Assembly: GCA_004565275.1 (NCBI GenBank)
Contig: SDOX01000006.1
Span: forward strand, 868,001 to 932,000
Direction of reading: 5' to 3'
From: Nannochloropsis salina CCMP1776
Lineage: Eukaryota; Sar; Eustigmatophyceae; Eustigmatales; Monodopsidaceae
Length of the DNA stretch: 64,000 bases
Shown: positions 19,660 through 29,206 of the stretch, in pieces
Numbering within the stretch: position 1 is the stretch's first letter
Layout: each line of letters begins with the position of its first letter
Program-made: the position numbers and the translations under genes
The notes under the pieces: model-generated
What the model was told of the DNA's origin: nothing
What the model saw: only the letters and a program-made list of their open reading frames with translations
Databases searched by the model: none

Positions 19660-20849
19660 ATGGCCACTCACGACGAGCTTACCAACGACCCGATCGCGTG
19701 GCCCACCCTGGCCCTTTTCGCCGCCTCTCTGGGCACGTACGTACTTCCTCTCCTTCTCTTCTACGATCGACCCACCCTGTGGACGGTGCCAGTGACTGTG
19801 ATGGCAACATATGCCATGTTCACTCCCATGCATGAGGCTGCGCATCGAGCAATTTCCAAGGAATACCGGTGGTTGAACGAGTTTGTGGGAAATGTTGCAT
19901 CTTTGATATGCTTCCAGGCTCCATTTCGCCCATTTCGATACATACATTTGTCTCATCACAAGTATACTAACGATCCGGAAAAAGACCCGTAAGTGTCCAG
20001 GGCCTTGGGGGGTGCGATGACAATCTGTGTGGCTCCGGTAATAGCCTTTATGTCAGTCATTCTGACTTTCCGGACCCCTTGAATGGCAGTCAGTACGTGA
20101 TTTCTGACGACTCTCATTCATATTACTAAAACTTATGAATGCGAGCCATGCCCACTTACCTCCTCCACCTTTTCTACGACACACTAACCCTCACCCTCAG
20201 TGATCACTGGAGCGCCGGCCAAGGCCCTCTTTGGGTGCAGCCCTTCTTCTGGTGCACGCAAACTCTTCATTATTATTATCGATACTTTGCGACCATTTTT
20301 ACCCGCCCCAAGGATGAGGCGCTTGAAGCGCTTGGTGTCACCACCCTCGTTCTCTTCGTGGTCGGCCATCTCCTGGCGGAGGGCTGGTCGTCGCAGCTAT
20401 TTATTTTTGTGGCGCTGCCTCGAATAATCACAGATACCTTCCTGGCTTACTCCTTTGACTTTGCACCACACCATCCTCACGACGTCCCCCGGCATGACAA
20501 CATTTACGAATGCACTGCCATGATAGGCGGCCTTGTCGCGCCCTCTGACGGCGTGGACCTGACTCTTCCTTTGATATACCAAAATTACCACAATATTCAT
20601 CATCTTTACCCCACGATTCCCTTTTATAAATATCCCGTACTGTGGAACAACCACCGGAAAGAGCTGTTAGAACTTGGGACGCCCGTTGGCTCCTGGTTTG
20701 GGCCCTTGGTAACCATATACCGGAGAGCGGAAGGGAAAAAGGGAGGTCTGTGTCGAGGAAAGGCTTCGCAGGAACCACAAGCGAATGCGTCTTTTGAATC
20801 ACCATTGAAGAGTGATAGAGAAGCGACTCTCTGTCGAAAGGCTCAATGA
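19660..20849 (+). CDS. CrtR-like membrane di-iron hydroxylase/desaturase
   Basis: Two exons (19660-19988, 20201-20849) give 325 residues. The splice joins EKDP to DHWSAGQGPLW in phase. Three histidine boxes of the membrane fatty-acid desaturase/hydroxylase superfamily are clear: HEAAH (about 66), HLSHHKYTND (about 100) and QNYHNIHHLYP (about 255), plus an extra DFAPHHPHD. These blocks and the NDPEKDPDH and IPFYKYP contexts resemble cyanobacterial and algal CrtR beta-carotene 3-hydroxylases more than acyl desaturases. Membrane helices flank the boxes. The likely reaction is O2-dependent hydroxylation of carotenoid rings, possibly in the plastid, yet no plastid leader is visible from this start. 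A fatty-acid hydroxylase or desaturase is the alternative. A GTG six bases upstream and an acceptor-like CTAG leave room for another N-terminal exon. Confidence 0.75.
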
Positions 20850-22071
20850 TAAGCTTGAAAATACGATACGCGGGAAATGACGAGAAAGAGTACACATAGG
20901 AGGTACGGTTAACGTAAACTCAAATACATATATTAACATCAAGTTTCAAGACATTGTTAAGCAGCCAAATTGGGGCTCTGGAAGGTGCAGGTATGCTGAT
21001 GATCATATGTATGCTGAACTTTCTTTCGCTTTCAAGGGTGAGAAAAAGTACAGTAAGAAAGATAAAGCAGAATCATACAGTAAAATTTTGAAACCAAGAT
21101 GTCTGCATACGTGCATGTGTGGAAGGATGATGTGAAATACGGACTTAAGCAAAGATTTTGGTAGTCTCGTCGAGGAGTTGCCGAGACTTTGAAGCAAAAA
21201 GGAGAGAATAACAATAAAAGAGTGGGAGGTGGATGAGAACTTAGAGCGGACGGTGGACCAACCTGAACTTTTTGTGCGTGATCACAGGTCTTTCAGGGAC
21301 GGGAGGATGAGTTGAAAAGGCCTGAAGTGTGTACTGCGCCTTATCCTTATGGAGTATCAAGGATATGGGAAGCTGCAATTGCTTCATACATCGAGTAATC
21401 GGCAAAGCCTTTGTATAGGAAAAAAATTGAAGTCATTACAGTGATTCATCAAGAGAGGTCAGGCTTGTCATGGATTGGTAGCCATATCTCGAAGTCAGTT
21501 AAGACTGAGGAAGAAGGACGCGAGCTCACGAGTCTCTGTACATGTTCCCGAAAAGAGAATTGACTGACAGCTGATGAAGCATTATTACTCGTGAATTCAA
21601 ATAGAGGCTGATAAGAAGGCTAGCCTTCTCTCATACCTTGTAACCGGCTCATTAATGTCACGCGTGGCAGACAATTTACACGGTCATCTGTTAAGCTTGT
21701 CTACGGGGAATAAAGCGTTACAAAAATGCAGGAGAAAGCAAAAAGACCGAGGTGCATGCTTTTACAGATTGTAAATCGATCGCGCCGCATTGTTCTTTGT
21801 CGACATCGCTTCACATAAATAAAATCACTGCACATGGCGTGCTACCCTTTCGGATTCGGAATCCTGCTTACCACATTGTTCCACGAGCGTCGGCATGCAG
21901 CGATAAATCCGATAGTGGATGAGCGTTTTGACAGCAAACACATTTCCCGTTTGCTGCAGTGCCATCCCTTCCAACCCCACCGTGCGGGCACACACGGCTG
22001 CAAAGCTGCCACAGTAAGCACACTACAAGTGCAATTTCATCTACGACTATACAAGATGCTATCACAGTTCG
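20850..22071. other. Intergenic between convergent genes, no gene seen
   Basis: About 1.2 kb between the 3' ends of the CrtR-like gene and DCAF7. Only short frames on both strands. It is A/T-richer than the coding sequence and probably holds 3' UTRs and terminators. Confidence 0.4.
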
Positions 22072-23808
22072 TTAAACCCTCAAAACCTGCAACCGGTTAT
22101 CGAAACCAATTCCGACCCAATTTCTCTCGGGGCTTTGCTGGAACCACTCTAAACTATTTATCTCCGCCTGGGCTGTATACGCCAAGATTGGACTTTCTAC
22201 AGGACCTGGAAGAGCAGACAAATCCCAGATCAATGCTTGTCTATCCTCACCACAGGTGCAAATATGACAAGCAGAATGTGGTGCCCAGGACAAGGAATTT
22301 ACAGCACCCTGGTGCTCGCCGAGTTCCGCGACAGTCGAGGACGGCTTCCGGATGTCCAGTAGATATGTCTTGGTGCTGTCTGCCATGATAGTGGCCAAAT
22401 AGTTGGGATCTTGTCGGTTCCACGCGAGACGGAGCAGAGGGACCAGGTCGGGCGACTCGTATATAATGGTGGAGTGAACAAGAGAGCGCAAATCGAACAT
22501 GCGCACAGAACCGTCAGCACCAACAGAAGCGAAAAGATCCTTACCGCGAGCGAAAGCTACAATGAGGGGATACGCAAAACAGGTTGAAGAAATCAGTGGA
22601 TGGCGATCAAACAGCGCCAAGCCACCGACTATTGCCTGGCGGCAATCATGGACAGTCCCCAATAGCCCTTCTCAAATGACCTTCCTCGATGGTATTGTAA
22701 CAAGATACCCCTCCAATTCTCTACCTCACCGATATCGTAGACCTCTTTGTCGTGGGCTATTATCTGAGTTTTTGCCTGCTGCGCGTTCACATCCCAAATC
22801 GTGCAAGTCGTGTCAATGCAGGCCGTACCTAGTAGGGAAGGGTCGTCTTTGTTCCAATCGAAGGAGGTAAGAGGCGCGCAAAATTCACTGTTTTTATTCT
22901 GTATTGAGCGACAAGAGGAAGCGATAGTGGATAAAGCAAGTTGTGAACATGAGTGTGACGTTCGCTTAAAAAGTGACAACAGGCGTTCGGCGTCCATCGA
23001 CGGTTCCTTTCAGCCTCTTCATGTTCCGTCTCCTTTTTGTAATTTTCTCACATTGTTCAACAACGCCTCCAATTTCGCTTCTCCTGAATTGACATTCCAT
23101 ATTCGCAAGTAGTCGCCTGTTGTCGCCAGAAGATCCCGCTGAGGGCTCACAGGCTCTCTATCGGGGCACCACATGATCTTGGTAGCAGGGTAAGGATGGT
23201 CGAATTCCATTACCCTCTGAAGACTTCCGTCTCCGTTTGCGCTCGATGTAGGTGAGGGGATGCGCTCAATAATGCGAATTTTATTGTTATATTCCTCAAT
23301 GTATGAGCCAAGTGCGATCCTGAAACGATTTGACATGTCGGTGCGCTGGTTCCAGGCCATCGCAAAGATGAGCCAGCTCGTCTCGTAATTGTAGATCTAG
23401 TAGGCATTGAATAAGACAAATAGCGTTTTATTAGGTACGTTTGAAAAGAAGCTTTGCACCGCCGAGTTAATTGTCAGTGATAAAGCCCGAAGACGACTCT
23501 TGTCCTGAGGCCGTATACCCCAACATCACCAAATTCGCATGGACCGCCACCAAACACAATGACCCAGAGCCCTTCCGTGATAGTAATTTTTCACAAAAAC
23601 AACAGCATACGCGTCCGATGCGCGTTCACCTTCGAAATGTAGCGAGATATTTTACGGGAAGGTCCTCTAACTTGACATGACTGTCCGGAGGCTGGAAAGA
23701 TGTCTTTGATATTCGCACCCACCCTGGTATTTAATCAATCTACATATCATCTGAGAGACTAGTTGAGTTACTTACTTCTTTTTTGCTTTCGTTCGCGTCG
23801 TCTCCCAT
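22072..23808 (-). CDS. DCAF7: WD40 adaptor DCAF7/WDR68 (TTG1-like)
   Basis: Four exons on the minus strand, read 23808-23776, 23396-23052, 22898-22730 and 22556-22072, give 343 residues against 342 in human. Exon 1 encodes only [11 protein letters not shown] and is followed by a GTAAGT donor. Exon 2 opens [18 protein letters not shown]. All junctions stay in phase with the family: [135 protein letters not shown], ending in LQVLRV. DCAF7 is a seven-blade propeller that scaffolds DYRK/HIPK kinases and serves as a CUL4-DDB1 receptor; plant TTG1 homologues partner MYB/bHLH factors. Here the partner is unknown. The gene is divergent from the ALKBH8-like gene. Confidence 0.93.
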
Positions 23809-24186
23809 GCTTGTCTGAGGTGGGTAAGAGACCCGGGCTCTGTTGAAGACGTCGCTCGGTAGTTCCCGTGACGGACTCGCAGGCTGCGGATGCTGTGCGA
23901 AATGATATCCATAGGGTTGTCAGACGAAGGCTCTAGAACCATCGACAACGCTTGCTCCTGCAACTGAGGAAGTGCTTGGAGTCCTCGCGCTCGACCCTTG
24001 CCTGGAAGACATTAGTGGGACTATACCCGGGATCACCGGCGCGACTCCTCAGGTCACACCGACTCGGAGCGCCGGCGACGCCCATGCTGCCCGACCTCCT
24101 CCCTAGGTCTCGTGACCCTAATACAACCCGTGACCACGTCTGCCTCATTCAGACCTCTTCCATCAAGCACAGACAACTTTCATTTC
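23809..24186. promoter_or_regulatory. Bidirectional promoter region, DCAF7 / ALKBH8-like
   Basis: About 380 bp separate the divergent start codons at 23808 (minus) and 24187 (plus). Both promoters must be here unless the ALKBH8-like gene has a farther 5' exon. The plus frame is open from 24112 but lacks an earlier ATG. Confidence 0.45.
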
Positions 24187-25230
24187 ATGCCATACTGCCC
24201 TTCGGTCCAATCCTCCGACACACTGTGCTTCCTGGGCGTAGGCATTAAGGGTGACGACGTCGCGAGGAGCGAGTGGGAGACGCGTTTTCGGTCACTTTTT
24301 TCGACAGACGCGGCTATCATTGCTGTTCAAATTCTTCCTGGGAAAACATATATGACATTTGATTCCATCAAAACAGCAGAAAAGGTCAGGCAGGAGTGGC
24401 AGGGTCGAGTGCTTCCACGTCGACTTTCCCGTCATCCAGTCACAGTCCTGTTCGGGCAAGCGTATGAGGCCAAAATTAATCCCGAGCCTGAAAATGTTCT
24501 TGTGGATCCTCTCGCAGACACCCTAACTCCTGCGACATGTCTTCCTAAAGGACTACAGCTTTTCATGTTTCTGAACGAAGCAGAGGAATCAGTGCTACTA
24601 ACCCTGCTTGACTCAAAGCAATGGGACAAGTCTGGTGTAACTCGGCGGACGCAGCACTATGGCGCGGCGGCTATCGATTTTCGATCTAGAAGCCTTGACA
24701 CAAAGCGACCTACCGTTCCAATTCCTATCCAATGTCGAGACTTGCTGGCGCGTGCACGGCGACAGCAACAGGCGTGCGGCGTTGCCTGGCCGAGCGGGCC
24801 ACTCGCCGATGCGAACGCTTCCTGCCTCGGCCGTGATCAGATGACTGTCAATGAATACCTACCAGGAGACGGCATTGCGGCCCATATAGATGCACATTCC
24901 TTATTCGAGGATGGACTGTTGATCATGTCGTTGGGAAGCGCTTACGTCATGGACTTTAGGGAACAAAGGCATAGCGATCTTCAGGACGGGGAAGCGGGCC
25001 CCCGATGCTCCTTGCTGCTTCCTCGGAGGTCTTTGCTTGTGCTGCAGGGGGAAGCTCGCTATAATTGGACCCATGGACTAGCTAGTCGCAAGACAGACAA
25101 AGTGAATGGCCGACTTGTCTCACGTGGGCGTAGGGTCTCGCTGAGCTTCCGGCGGTTGCGGAATGGCAATCCGCCCTTTTGCGAGTGCCTCTTCCCCGCC
25201 TCATGCGACAAAAGAATACCGGGAAAGTAG
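24187..25230 (+). CDS. ALKBH8: ALKBH8-like tRNA 2-oxoglutarate/Fe(II) dioxygenase (RRM + AlkB)
   Basis: A single-exon gene of 347 residues. Residues about 10-95 match the N-terminal RRM-like fold (DTLCFLGVGI; PGKTYMTFDSIKTAEKVRQE). Residues about 115-330 form the AlkB dioxygenase: GLQLFMFLNEAEESVLLTLL, MTVNEYLPGDGIAAHIDAHS with the HxD iron ligands, FEDGLLIMSLGSAYVMDF, LLPRRSLLVLQGEARYNWTH with the distal His, and RRVSLSFRRLR with the 2-oxoglutarate Arg. ALKBH8 hydroxylates mcm5U34 in the wobble position of certain tRNAs. The protein ends in a Cys-containing tail (FCECLFPASCDK) and lacks the C-terminal methyltransferase domain of animal ALKBH8, so methylation of cm5U would need a separate TRM9-type protein. 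The start is the first in-frame ATG; an extra 5' exon is possible. Confidence 0.85.
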   Translation: MPYCPSVQSSDTLCFLGVGIKGDDVARSEWETRFRSLFSTDAAIIAVQILPGKTYMTFDSIKTAEKVRQEWQGRVLPRRLSRHPVTVLFGQAYEAKINPEPENVLVDPLADTLTPATCLPKGLQLFMFLNEAEESVLLTLLDSKQWDKSGVTRRTQHYGAAAIDFRSRSLDTKRPTVPIPIQCRDLLARARRQQQACGVAWPSGPLADANASCLGRDQMTVNEYLPGDGIAAHIDAHSLFEDGLLIMSLGSAYVMDFREQRHSDLQDGEAGPRCSLLLPRRSLLVLQGEARYNWTHGLASRKTDKVNGRLVSRGRRVSLSFRRLRNGNPPFCECLFPASCDKRIPGK

Positions 25231-25877
25231 GTCAATTGTTGAAAATCGGTATTATTCAATTCTTGAAAAACGAAGCACGCTACGTGGGCTCGCCTTTTTC
25301 TTTCATATTCAGCACCAACCACGTATGTTGAGTGGAGGGCTTGGAAATCGTTAGAGACAGGATCGCAGCATACAACCGATCTCTCCTTTTAGCCGTTTCT
25401 CGTCATTAAGGAGTCAAAAATTCCGTACGGCGCTGCGACAAAAAATGACAGGAGAGAAACATTCGAAGTGTTCATAACGTCTATCTTGGTAGTCTCTCAT
25501 TTGCCGCTGCTGCCCTTTCAGCCATCACTTTGCATTCTTTCCACAGGCACGCGGTTGGACCTATATTTTCGCGTGCCCTGGGCCAGACATGGATTAAAAA
25601 AACACGTTACACAAAAAAGCCAAAACCGCGTACGTTTCTAACGGATTATTTGAAAGAAAAGGTAACCCTTCCATCACTTCATACACGTGCCGCATTTTTT
25701 TAGTTATCCTCCAAATACCAATGAATAATTGTTAGCTATACATATTGACAATATGTTTTCGGTCAAATCGAGTTTAGGCACAAAAATTCCTCTCGATTTC
25801 CGGATGTACTTTTTTCTGTCCAAAAAATTCCAAATTTAACAAAAATTCTTGATAGAAGATATCCTCACTCCCAAGCT
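25231..25877. other. Intergenic between convergent genes
   Basis: About 0.65 kb of A/T-rich sequence with homopolymer A and T runs, between the 3' ends of the ALKBH8-like gene and the STAND gene. No gene seen; it probably contains both terminators. Confidence 0.4.
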
Positions 25878-28580
25878 TTAGGAACTTTTGTAACGCCGCA
25901 TTTGCGTGAGGGCCTGAGCTTTAGGAACGCCGGGATAGAATTCTAGCAAGCTTGCAGAGGACATGATCAAGTCTTCCAACGAGGCGTGTCGGGAGCGACC
26001 GGGCTCCATGAAAACCACGCATCTCCGGTCTTCTTCCGCTTGGACCAAAAAATGTCGTATGTGCAAAGCCTTTGCCTTTTTTTCACCTTCCTCATCGTTT
26101 GGATGAATTTTGCGACTTTTGCCGACGAAGGAGAGAGAAAGAAGCCCTAGGTGGCTCGTGCTGAAACGGAATAGAAATGTACCTTCTTTGTACCCCTGAA
26201 GCAGGGCTTCTGTCTCTTTCCGCGATAAAAAGCCATGTAACAGCCGTGGCTTATTGCAAAGCCATTCCCTACATAGCAAAGCGATCGAGTTTTGCGCAGG
26301 GACCCAGCCCTCACAAAACACCGCAAAGTCCGTGATACGCACCAAATCACTCTCCGGCGTTCGAATGACTAATCGGTCTTTGATAAATTGAATATCTCCT
26401 GGCTCAAGGCCCCGAATGGTTCCCTCCTTATCCGCGATGGAAATAGTGGCTCCGTCAGCGACCTTGCTGTCCTCCTTTGTTTCAGATACTGCAGGCGGAC
26501 TGAAGGCTTTACTGCCCTCAGCGCCTCCATTCCCATTGGTGGAGCAATGCGTGGCGCAAAAGTCCTCGATATGGAATCGCGATAGCCTTAATGCATCGAT
26601 CAAGGCTTTGCGGAGCTCCTCTTGCAGCGCGTCGGTCAAGCGATACCAAGGAACTCCTTGGTGCATGCTTGACGACTGCCGAGCTCCGCCCTGTCGTACA
26701 ACCTCCAACCACAGGCGCTGAGAAGTAGGCTCTCGCAGGAACTGTCGAGCCTCTTCCGTTTCCCGCGCTAACGCCAGCGCATCTAATTCCCGCTTTTCGT
26801 CTCTCCCGTTCTCTGCACTGCTGATTCTCGACCCTCCTCCACCTCCTCCTCCTCCTCCTCCTCCTCCTCCTCCTCCTCCTCCTCCTCCTCCTCCTCCTCC
26901 TCCTCCTATGCCACTTTCCTCTTCCCCCATCGAGGGCGTGTCAACTTCCACAACCTGACTAGCATCCACGTAGCATTGCTTAGCTTTGTCGTACAAATCT
27001 TCCAACCGATGATCCTCTAGAAGAGGAGCGAACATGACGATCGCCTTTGGATGACCCCGCAGCTCTCGTATGACAGGAGAAGCTGCTAGTTCCGCGTACG
27101 CCTCCTCCCTCGTCGCATACGGCCTGCTCATCATCTCCTCCAAATCAAAGCCAGGCGGGGCGATGTTTGCAAGCATATGTGCGGTGGCTACATCAGACAA
27201 CGGTCCCAGGTGCACCACTTTCTCGGATGAGCTTTCCAAGCGCCCTGAACCGCTTCCCAAAACGGAGCCCTCCGCGGTGACGAGCAGATGGAGACCGTGT
27301 ATCCGCGAAAGCAAGTAGCTGAGGACTTGGACGAGGGAGTTGGAACGATTGAAGAAGCGATCTGGCCCATCCAACACCATGATAACGCGGCCAGAAGGAT
27401 GCTTATCCTGCAAAAGGAAGACGATCTCTCTCTCATTCGAAGCGTCCTCGAAGCCTATCGCCGCGCCGATCACCTTGCAGAGCGTTTCCTTCTCGTAAGA
27501 TCGATACTCTTTTCGGCGCAACGGAACCATATAAATAGCGTCGAATTGGTTGCGCTCGGCCAGGTACTGGCAGACCTTCGAGGCCAGGGCGGTCTTCCCT
27601 ACCCCCGGCCGGCCCCGCACAGTGATGCAGCGGTTTCCCTGGGAGACCATCGAGAGCAGTCCTATGACTTCTTGCGCTGCCACATTTCGCCCGACAAATG
27701 GGACAGGTGGGGGATCACACGTGTTAGGAACGGGAGGGGGCGATTCGTCTACGAACTCGCCCATCTCCGCGTCGTCAAACACGGCTAGGTCGTGCTCCCC
27801 GTCCGCCGGCAACAAGAGAAACTGCTCATCCTCTGACGAGACCCCCGTCTCTGTCACCGCTGCCGTGCTGGCTACTTCGAAGGCCTGCCGCACAGTCCGT
27901 CCCATGGCAATCGACAAATAGAAGAATTCGGCGAAAATGCAGGCGGCGCGGTCCGAGACCTTGGCGTCCCACTTCATTGCCACCACGTGCCGCACCCCCG
28001 CAGCGATGAAAGCTCTGCCGACTATTTCGGAATGCCGGGCGCTGACAAATACCAGCTGAGTCCTGACCCCTCCTGCTGCGAAGAGCTCAGTTAGGGTCTC
28101 AATGCTCAACACGTTGGTCTCTCCGACAGGTTTTTCTTTCTCGAATATCAAGCAGGACGGCTTGCCAATTCCCGTGTAGTGTAGCATCCGACACCCTATA
28201 GTTAAAAGCTTTCTGCAATTCTTCACAGTCGCAACTTCGGCACGAAAGAGAATGCGGCGTTGGGCATCATGAAGCGTATGTTTCAGCCGGCCAAGCTCTT
28301 GGCCTATGTCGATGTGCATCCCGTCCTGCATGTCCAACTCTTTGGCCTGCCCACCTGCCTTGTGCACCAAAGGGGCCGAGTATAAATATCCAAGTCGGCA
28401 GGGCGATAAAGGATCTCGAGTAGCCCCTCCAGAGTGCAGCGCGAAAGGAGGAGATCGGGAGGGTACATCCTGACTGGATGATGTCGGAAGCTGTGTGTGA
28501 CTTCCGTTGCCATTTACCTCCTTGGCTTTGGATCTTGCGGACTTGGCGTGGTGGCCGGGGAGGTGAAATCTTGCAAACAT
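25878..28580 (-). CDS. STAND NTPase with CHAT-like and SH2 domains
   Basis: An intron-less gene of 900 residues from an ATG at 28580. Residues 1-90 are disordered. Residues about 105-260 resemble a CHAT (caspase/separase-like) domain: MLHYTGIGKPSCLIFE, TQLVFVSARHS, AAGVRHVVAMKWDAKVSDRA, FFYLSIAMGRTVRQAFEVAS. The usual HxxGHG and LxAC motifs read HYTGIG and VSARHS, so the catalytic His and Cys appear replaced (Ile about 138, Arg about 182). Next is an NB-ARC-type NTPase: FVGR at about 295, Walker A RGRPGVGKT at about 322-330, Walker B GRVIMVLDGPD at about 397-406, and LRGHPKAI (the GxP motif) at about 507. A poly-Gly linker (about 558-583) comes from a CCT repeat. The C-terminus (about 785-890) is an SH2 domain closest to STATs: GFLSRKETEALL, GTFLFRFSTSHLGLLSLSF with the phosphotyrosine-binding Arg, and a final LLEFYPGVPKAQAL. 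It is likely a ligand-triggered, phosphotyrosine-linked signalling switch; the ligand is unknown. Confidence 0.8.
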   Translation of the reverse strand: MFARFHLPGHHAKSARSKAKEVNGNGSHTQLPTSSSQDVPSRSPPFALHSGGATRDPLSPCRLGYLYSAPLVHKAGGQAKELDMQDGMHIDIGQELGRLKHTLHDAQRRILFRAEVATVKNCRKLLTIGCRMLHYTGIGKPSCLIFEKEKPVGETNVLSIETLTELFAAGGVRTQLVFVSARHSEIVGRAFIAAGVRHVVAMKWDAKVSDRAACIFAEFFYLSIAMGRTVRQAFEVASTAAVTETGVSSEDEQFLLLPADGEHDLAVFDDAEMGEFVDESPPPVPNTCDPPPVPFVGRNVAAQEVIGLLSMVSQGNRCITVRGRPGVGKTALASKVCQYLAERNQFDAIYMVPLRRKEYRSYEKETLCKVIGAAIGFEDASNEREIVFLLQDKHPSGRVIMVLDGPDRFFNRSNSLVQVLSYLLSRIHGLHLLVTAEGSVLGSGSGRLESSSEKVVHLGPLSDVATAHMLANIAPPGFDLEEMMSRPYATREEAYAELAASPVIRELRGHPKAIVMFAPLLEDHRLEDLYDKAKQCYVDASQVVEVDTPSMGEEESGIGGGGGGGGGGGGGGGGGGGGGGGGGSRISSAENGRDEKRELDALALARETEEARQFLREPTSQRLWLEVVRQGGARQSSSMHQGVPWYRLTDALQEELRKALIDALRLSRFHIEDFCATHCSTNGNGGAEGSKAFSPPAVSETKEDSKVADGATISIADKEGTIRGLEPGDIQFIKDRLVIRTPESDLVRITDFAVFCEGWVPAQNSIALLCREWLCNKPRLLHGFLSRKETEALLQGYKEGTFLFRFSTSHLGLLSLSFVGKSRKIHPNDEEGEKKAKALHIRHFLVQAEEDRRCVVFMEPGRSRHASLEDLIMSSASLLEFYPGVPKAQALTQMRRYKSS
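26842..26907 (+). repeat. (CCT)n microsatellite encoding poly-Gly
   Basis: About 22 perfect CCT units, read on the minus strand as GGA/GGN Gly codons in the STAND protein between the NTPase and the SH2 side. It is in frame, so length changes alter only the linker. Slippage is expected. Confidence 0.9.
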
Positions 28581-29206
28581 AGGCTTTCTCGCCCTTTCCT
28601 ATACATGAAATGGTTGTGTGAGATGCATGTCCTGCCGAGTAGCCTCCCCTGGTAGCAGCGAGGCAGTGGCGAAACGGGGAAGTTGCGTGGGCGATGTGCG
28701 TGATGGAGGCCGAGCATGCTGGGGCGCCCCGCTGGATCTGCCAGGATACAATCGCCCGTCACGCGACGTGTCACGTGCCCGTGTTCCAGACACCGTCAGG
28801 GGCACATGTCTCATCTATTGCATGAAAAAATGCTCTAGCACTGTCTCGTCCTTTGGTATTTGGAGCTCGAGGTGGCGTCGCGTCGCATTCAGGCGGGTCT
28901 GACCACTCGTGCCATATCTGCTGTCGGAACGGCAGAGCCCGTCGCTCCTACCCTGCCTTTCTGCCTGTCACACGTATTGACACACTATTTTTCCCCTCTT
29001 GCAATAAAGTGCGAACTTACTTTACGCAGGAGTGTATCAGTGCAGCAGGCGCGTGCCCACTACATTTGGATAGAGAACAGGGCAAAGCAAGACCTCCTCC
29101 ACCTCCTCCTCCCCATCCTAGAGGGTGGTCTGTCCGATTGCCAAGCTGGAAACACTGTCAACTTATCAGATCCATTCACGTGTCGCGTTTGGACGGAAGT
29201 CATAAC
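28581..29206. promoter_or_regulatory. Divergent spacer, STAND gene / ABCG gene
   Basis: About 620 bp between divergent start codons. The plus-strand frame of the ABCG gene is open from 28853, but that part is Pro/Arg-rich and unlike protein, so I treat it as 5' UTR. Shared control of the two genes is possible but not shown. Confidence 0.4.

Noticed and set aside
23471-23680. 69-codon plus-strand ORF
   Set aside because: Lies within intron 1 of DCAF7 on the other strand and has no recognisable content.
26842-26907. Direct-repeat array as a possible CRISPR
   Set aside because: Simple CCT microsatellite in frame in a eukaryotic gene; no spacers.
28853-29206. N-terminal extension of the ABCG frame
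   Set aside because: Open upstream, but Pro/Arg/Cys-rich with no family similarity; the ATG at 29207 fits better as the start.
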